Shown here: in pieces, positions 61,765 to 64,000 of the stretch
Numbering within the stretch: the first letter of the stretch is position 1
Layout of the letters: the number at the start of each line of letters is the position of its first letter
Made by a program: the position numbers and the translations under genes
From: Acidobacteriota bacterium
GTDB lineage: Bacteria > Acidobacteriota > Terriglobia > Terriglobales > Acidobacteriaceae
NCBI GenBank assembly: GCA_013289685.1
Contig: JABCZL010000001.1
Location: forward strand, 774,509 to 838,508
Direction: 5' to 3'
DNA: 64,000 nt
Notes under the pieces: model-generated
Seen by the model: only the letters and a program-made list of their open reading frames with translations
The model's database searches: none
What the model was told of the DNA's origin: nothing

Positions 61765-62820
61765 ATGGCCGAGCAACCGAAACCGAAAACAAAGTTCGAC
61801 CTGGAGTCAGTGCCGGCACGGGTGTACGGACTGGATGACGATGGGCGTAAGGGTAATGTCCTGAGAGAGCAGCGTCGCTGTCTGCTGTTGCACATCGCGA
61901 ACTATGGCGACAAGGACGGTTCGAACATTCGATCGAGCGTAGCGAAATGGGCAGAGAAACTGGAATGGGATAAGCATCGCGTGGAGCGGCGCCTCAAAGA
62001 ACTGGTGAACCGGTTGAAGTTTGTGCGGAACGATGGCTGGTATCCGGGACAGGACAGAGCTACTCGGCTGCGATCGATTGATCTGGAAGCGATCTTTGCG
62101 AAGATGCAACTTCCCTCAGATTCGACTGGTGGGCTTCCCTCAGATTCAAACTTTGACACTGAGCCTCAGAGTGGGCTTCCCTCAGATTCGACACCAGCTT
62201 CCCTCATATTGGAGGGGGGGCTTCCCTCAGATTCGCAGGGGCTTCCCTCAGATTCACGACCAGCACTACCAGCCTTTGACCAGCCTTTGACCAGCCATTT
62301 AACCAGCCAGGAAAACCGCGCGCCAAAAACCGGCGCGCTGTGCTCTTTGAACCTTTCCCCGATCGTTGAAGAAGTTCAGCAGAACTCAGACAGCAGCGAC
62401 ACTGTCGACGAAGGTCAACCCCTTCCCCAGGAAGAGACAAAGCAAAAGCACCCCGAGTCCATTCGAATGCTCGAGGAGTTACTGCAGCTCGATCCTGCGA
62501 ACCTTCTCCATGAGAAAAAGCGCCAGTATCTCAGGGATGGCATGCAGATCGGGCAGAACGTGGTGGCCGAGCTTGGCGTGCTAGCGAGTTGCTTCGCCGC
62601 GTTCACTGCACTCATCACGGAGCATGGCCCAAACTTCTGGGATGTTGTCTTCCATTCCCCAGAACGATGCCGGGAATTGATCCGACAGACACTGATCCAA
62701 CTGGAGACAGGAGAGAAGCACCATGAACTCAAGCGCGCAGTTGAAAGCGGTGACATTGCGACCGATGCGAGCGTGGAGAGGCCACGAGAAGGACCTGGAC
62801 GCGCTGCTGGTCTCGGTTGA
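61765..62820 (+). CDS. Helix-turn-helix replication initiator-like protein (phage O-like)
   Basis: About 351 aa from ATG 61765 (AGGAG upstream). The N-terminal winged helix reads REQRRCLLLHIANYGDKDGS, SSVAKWAEKLEWDKHRVERR and LKELVNRLKFVR, as in DnaA-/O-like initiators of phages and plasmids. The middle contains six degenerate copies of a short Leu-Pro-Ser-Asp-Ser motif because the DNA there is an iteron array (62110-62255). The C-terminal half is helical and may recruit helicase. An origin inside the initiator gene is the lambda O arrangement. It overlaps the next gene. Confidence 0.65.
   Translation: MAEQPKPKTKFDLESVPARVYGLDDDGRKGNVLREQRRCLLLHIANYGDKDGSNIRSSVAKWAEKLEWDKHRVERRLKELVNRLKFVRNDGWYPGQDRATRLRSIDLEAIFAKMQLPSDSTGGLPSDSNFDTEPQSGLPSDSTPASLILEGGLPSDSQGLPSDSRPALPAFDQPLTSHLTSQENRAPKTGALCSLNLSPIVEEVQQNSDSSDTVDEGQPLPQEETKQKHPESIRMLEELLQLDPANLLHEKKRQYLRDGMQIGQNVVAELGVLASCFAAFTALITEHGPNFWDVVFHSPERCRELIRQTLIQLETGEKHHELKRAVESGDIATDASVERPREGPGRAAGLG
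62110..62255. repeat. Six iterons, candidate origin of replication
   Basis: CTTCCCTCAGATTC occurs at 62110, 62134, 62176, 62221 and 62242, with a degenerate copy (CTTCCCTCATATT) at 62198. Spacings are 24, 42, 22, 23 and 21 bases, near multiples of two helical turns, so an initiator could bind all of them on one DNA face. They lie inside the replication-protein gene. Confidence 0.7.
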
Positions 62821-63031
62821 GGACAAGGTCGTCGCCTGGCTGAACGAGCACGGTGGACCGGTCAACGACGACATTCGCCGGCAGATTGGCTGGCAGTTCA
62901 TCGTTGGGATGGGATGGAACCGGCTGCAGCCGGAGGAAGCACCGCGGTTGGAGATCGTTTCGCGGAGAGATGTAGAGCCGTCAGTGCAGGGCGAGTTGTT
63001 TGATCGGCCGGAGGTCGTGCGATGGACTTAA
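62723..63031 (+). CDS. Hypothetical phage/plasmid protein, 102 aa
   Basis: The ATG at 62723 follows AGGAGAG and overlaps the initiator gene by 98 bases in another frame. The protein is soluble and Trp-rich (VAWLNEHGGPVNDDIRRQIG, WQFIVGMGWNRLQP). No family is recognised. It belongs to the compact early gene block of the element. Confidence 0.5.
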   Translation: MNSSAQLKAVTLRPMRAWRGHEKDLDALLVSVEDKVVAWLNEHGGPVNDDIRRQIGWQFIVGMGWNRLQPEEAPRLEIVSRRDVEPSVQGELFDRPEVVRWT

Positions 63032-63155
63032 TCGTCACGCGTCCACCATCGAGCATACAGGGGAATCTGAAAGGCTTGATGGGCGCGGCTTTTGGAGTGA
63101 GTGAAAGTGAGCCATGCCCGGCGAGAGCATAGGAGCGCACAGAAGGAGCACGGCA

Positions 63156-63326
63156 ATGAACGAGAGTTTAGGGCGGTGTCCGCTTTGTGGGAAAGACTGC
63201 AAGGCCGACGAAGAACTAACCCAGATCGATGGCGGCCCGCATGGAATATGCCACGTCGACTGCATCCAGGAAGCAGCCGAGGCGCAGGTTGATTTCGAGA
63301 AGCAGATCGAGAGGCGCGCGTCATGA
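63156..63326 (+). CDS. Small zinc-finger protein, 56 aa
   Basis: ATG 63156 is preceded by AGAAGGAG. The Cys/His set CPLCGKDC and GICHVDC can form one zinc site. The stop overlaps the next start (ATGA), as in compact phage operons. Function unknown. Confidence 0.55.
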   Translation: MNESLGRCPLCGKDCKADEELTQIDGGPHGICHVDCIQEAAEAQVDFEKQIERRAS

Positions 63327-63769
63327 AAATTGAGGCCTGGCTTGCCGCGCGCAACGAACCGCATTCGCTTCGGGGACTGGCGTTTCATCTCTGGGCGGCC
63401 GTGGTGTATGTCGATTCGGTACTGACTTGGGCGGACGTGCGGTACGAGGGCCGACTGCCGCATGTGTCCTTCGCGGTCGCGCAGCATCGGGGCGCGTTGG
63501 CTGTTCTGCAGAAGCTAGCAGCGCTGTCGAAAGACAATCCAGAGGCGGGCGTCCGGTTCGAGAGTGACAGTCAGGTCCTCATCCAAGAGCTGAAAGGCGA
63601 TGCGGCGGTGCAGCGAGATCCAAAGTGCGATCCGCTCCTCGACGTTTCGCGGGGACTGGTGTTGTGGCTCGAGCCGGTGATGACGATGCGGTACTGCCAC
63701 TTTCGCGACAATGCGGTCGTGCACGAGATGATCAGCCAATACTGTCGCAAACATGGGGTGGGCATATGA
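63323..63769 (+). CDS. Hypothetical protein, 148 aa
   Basis: A soluble mixed alpha/beta protein starting MKIEAWLAARNEPHSLRGLA, with no recognised family. It overlaps the preceding and following genes by four bases each, so it is part of one translationally coupled operon of the element. Confidence 0.5.
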   Translation: MKIEAWLAARNEPHSLRGLAFHLWAAVVYVDSVLTWADVRYEGRLPHVSFAVAQHRGALAVLQKLAALSKDNPEAGVRFESDSQVLIQELKGDAAVQRDPKCDPLLDVSRGLVLWLEPVMTMRYCHFRDNAVVHEMISQYCRKHGVGI

Positions 63770-64000
63770 GCACGCCGCGACGCCGAGGCGAGATTCCTGC
63801 AGGTCGGTCGGTCGAGGAAGCACTCGAAGAGTACTCCCCACGCGCGCAGCAATTCACAGACGCGCGGAGTCGTGAAGTGCTCAAGCTGCTCGACCTGGAG
63901 GCGGATGTGGCTGCAGCGCGGCGCTGCTCTAGTCGACGGCCACGGAAACTCGATCCGGTTCGCGATCATGTCGTGGCATTTCTGGCGCGGCATTCGGAGA
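63766..64000 (+). CDS. Hypothetical protein, 3'-truncated by window edge
   Basis: The frame opens MSTPRRRGEIPAGRSVEEAL and stays open to the end of the window (78 codons). It is Arg-rich and helical, compatible with a phage- or plasmid-encoded DNA-associated protein; nothing more can be said without the remainder. It overlaps the upstream gene by four bases. Confidence 0.45.
   Translation, partial: MSTPRRRGEIPAGRSVEEALEEYSPRAQQFTDARSREVLKLLDLEADVAAARRCSSRRPRKLDPVRDHVVAFLARHSE

Noticed and set aside
62110..62255. CRISPR array in the replication gene
   Set aside because: Repeats are 14 bases with spacers of about 7-10 bases (one 28), and the region is an open coding frame.

Overview
The window looks like the chromosome of an Acidobacteriota member (class Terriglobia/Acidobacteriia, cf. 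Koribacter-type soil bacteria). The evidence is protein-family content and sequence style: high GC, a large nuo operon, an acidobacterial-type Ser/Thr kinase with a beta-propeller, many GC-rich palindromic repeats, and a PqqD/radical-SAM/HprK-like cluster. The taxonomic call is inference from recognition, not a database result.

Layout. 1-0.8 kb: 3'-truncated thiS and a hypothetical gene on the minus strand. 0.87-15 kb: a long plus-strand nuo operon (A, C, D, E, F, G, H, J, K, L, M, N) behind a good sigma70-like promoter. nuoB and nuoI are not in it. A four-helix-bundle gene sits between nuoD and nuoE inside a stem-loop made of inverted octamer repeats; an empty copy of the same hairpin separates nuoE and nuoF. 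15-16.5 kb: a Flp-type pilin, then a DAHP synthase gene preceded by what reads as a complete aromatic-amino-acid attenuator (31-aa leader peptide with Tyr-Phe-Trp-Phe, antiterminator and terminator). 16.7-30 kb (minus): a lipoprotein protease, then a putative peptide-modification cluster transcribed pqqD - radical SAM/SPASM - a 58-codon Cys-containing precursor-like gene - HprK-like kinase - a 3059-codon ORF that joins an S26 signal-peptidase-like domain to a secreted DUF11-repeat/C25 (gingipain-like) protein. 30-36 kb: sugar-use genes (DeoR regulator, two PfkB kinases, a GH36-like lipoprotein) with a shared candidate operator. 36-41 kb: Ser/Thr kinase, then a DyP peroxidase-encapsulin pair. 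41-49 kb: cell-wall enzymes (L,D-transpeptidase, DUF882), small secreted or membrane proteins and repeats. 49-55 kb (minus): an osmolyte operon in which trehalose-6-phosphate synthase is fused to a membrane sensor/HAMP module, followed by trehalose synthase and a GT81-like glycosyltransferase.

55.96-64 kb: a 3'-only tRNA-Lys fragment marks the edge of what appears to be an integrated element. It carries a twin-HEPN protein, a Cys/HTH protein, an M41-like metalloprotease, an AT-richer three-gene operon ending in a HicA-like protein, and a phage-O-like replication gene with six internal iterons followed by small phage/plasmid-type genes running off the window.

The strongest candidates for something undescribed are the precursor/radical SAM/HprK/S26 cluster (27.0-30.0 kb), the octamer stem-loop elements in the nuo operon (3.08-4.13 kb), the aro attenuator (15.30-15.45 kb) and the island operon at 59.8-60.9 kb.
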